From Pseudomonadota bacterium (GTDB lineage Bacteria > Myxococcota_A > Polyangia > Haliangiales > Haliangiaceae), in NCBI GenBank assembly GCA_023386455.1, contig JAEWJO010000518.1, positions 1 to 6,528 of the forward strand: a DNA stretch of 6,528 bases, given 5' to 3'. This document shows positions 6,086 through 6,528 of the stretch, one piece after another (positions within the stretch are counted from its first letter, which is position 1; every line of letters begins with the position of its first letter). A program made the position numbers and the translations under genes. The notes beneath the pieces were generated by a model that saw nothing but the letters and a program-made list of their open reading frames with translations, did not search any database and was not told where the DNA came from.

Positions 6086-6119
6086 CGGCGCGCAATGACG
6101 GGAACGCCCTCGCGCGCCG
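6086..6119 (-). terminator. GC-rich hairpin directly after the alcohol dehydrogenase stop, possible terminator
   Basis: CGGCGCGC (6086-6093) and GCGCGCCG (6112-6119) are perfect 8-bp reverse complements around an 18-base loop that contains a smaller GGG/CCC stem. The hairpin begins at the base next to the dehydrogenase stop codon (6120-6122, minus strand). No T-run follows on that strand, so it is not a textbook intrinsic terminator. It may slow polymerase or protect the 3' end of the mRNA. Confidence 0.35.
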
Positions 6120-6528
6120 TCAGCGAACGACGAGCACGGCGGTCCCGGTGAAGCGTCCACCGCGAAGATCCTCGAGCGCCCGATTGGCATCCTCGAGCCG
6201 GTACGGAACGACGTGCGGGCGGAGTCCAACCTTCGGCGCGAGCGCGAGCAGCTCGTCACCATCGCGACGCGTGAGGTTCGCGACGGAGCAGATGCTTCGC
6301 TCTTCCCATAGCAGGCGGTACGGAAACGCCGGGACGTCCGTCATGTGAATGCCGCCGCACACGACCGTTCCACCCGGCGCCACGGCCGCCAGCGCGGCCG
6401 GCACGAGCTCGCCGACCGGTGCAAAGATGATCGCCGCGTCGAGCTCGACCGGAGGGCGCGCCGTCGAGTCGCCGGCCCAGGTGGCGCCGAGCTCGCGCGC
6501 GAACGCCTGCGCCGGCTCGTCGCCGGGC
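6120..6528 (-). CDS. Zinc-type alcohol dehydrogenase (MDR family), C-terminal part (5' end outside window)
   Basis: This is the last 135 residues of an NAD(P)-dependent medium-chain dehydrogenase/reductase; the start lies beyond the right edge. The visible part covers the distal half of the Rossmann domain, with AFARELGAT (residues 9-17 of the fragment) and LDAAIIFAPVGELV, then APGGTVVCGGIHM. It continues into the returning catalytic domain with WEERSICSVANLTRRDG, LEDANRALEDLRGGRFTGTAVLV and the stop. The segments FPYRLLWEER and SVANLTRRDG are typical of the zinc-dependent alcohol dehydrogenase subfamily near AdhP. The zinc-binding catalytic residues (N-terminal Cys/His) lie outside the window, so activity and substrate cannot be judged. 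No conserved partner gene is adjacent; the small basic protein follows downstream on the same strand. Confidence 0.93.
   Translation of the reverse strand, partial: PGDEPAQAFARELGATWAGDSTARPPVELDAAIIFAPVGELVPAALAAVAPGGTVVCGGIHMTDVPAFPYRLLWEERSICSVANLTRRDGDELLALAPKVGLRPHVVPYRLEDANRALEDLRGGRFTGTAVLVVR

Noticed and set aside
1..6528. CRISPR array, insertion sequence, phage or toxin-antitoxin system
   Set aside because: No spaced direct repeats, transposase, integrase or recognisable toxin/antitoxin pair was found on either strand; the tRNA shows no duplicated 3' end that would mark an attachment site.

Overview
The window is about two-thirds G+C, with strongly G/C-biased third codon positions. 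It carries a Hanks-type (eukaryotic-like) serine/threonine kinase, an unassigned Ddl-like ATP-grasp enzyme and an exported beta-rich protein of unknown function. This suggests a chromosomal segment from a Myxococcota / former deltaproteobacterial lineage. That assignment is inferred from gene style and composition, because no rRNA or taxonomic marker is present. No mobile element, CRISPR array, integrase or phage gene was found.

Left half, + strand. Bases 1-699 are the C-terminal two-thirds or so of a Ser/Thr protein kinase that enters from the left edge. An 80-bp, less GC-rich gap with a perfect 6-bp inverted repeat leads to a 377-aa ATP-grasp ligase (780-1913). Next is a 299-aa protein with a signal peptide and outer-membrane beta-barrel character (1957-2856). 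A 105-bp gap holds a TTGACA -35 element for a complete tRNA-Asn(GUU) gene with encoded CCA (2962-3036).

Right half, - strand. A P1B-type copper-exporting ATPase (3421-5631) is followed 16 bp downstream by a YjdM/PhnA zinc-ribbon protein (3042-3404). The two probably form an operon, which converges on the tRNA with only 5 bp between them. The ATPase has a His-rich tail and a Cys-Pro-Met-His type metal-binding domain in place of the usual HMA domains. A 7-bp hairpin abuts its ribosome binding site. Farther right are a doubtful 36-codon hydrophobic ORF (5724-5834), a 44-aa very basic small protein (5897-6031), a hairpin, and the C-terminal part of a zinc-type alcohol dehydrogenase that leaves by the right edge (6120-6528).

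Working picture: this is mostly housekeeping and accessory chromosome in which the genes do not obviously form one pathway. The functional units are copper efflux with YjdM, and possibly the kinase/ATP-grasp/exported-protein run on the + strand. I see no convincing complete new system. The items most worth a second look are the ATP-grasp enzyme with a changed acceptor loop, the small basic protein, the hairpin next to the ATPase ribosome binding site, and the head-on tRNA/yjdM arrangement.
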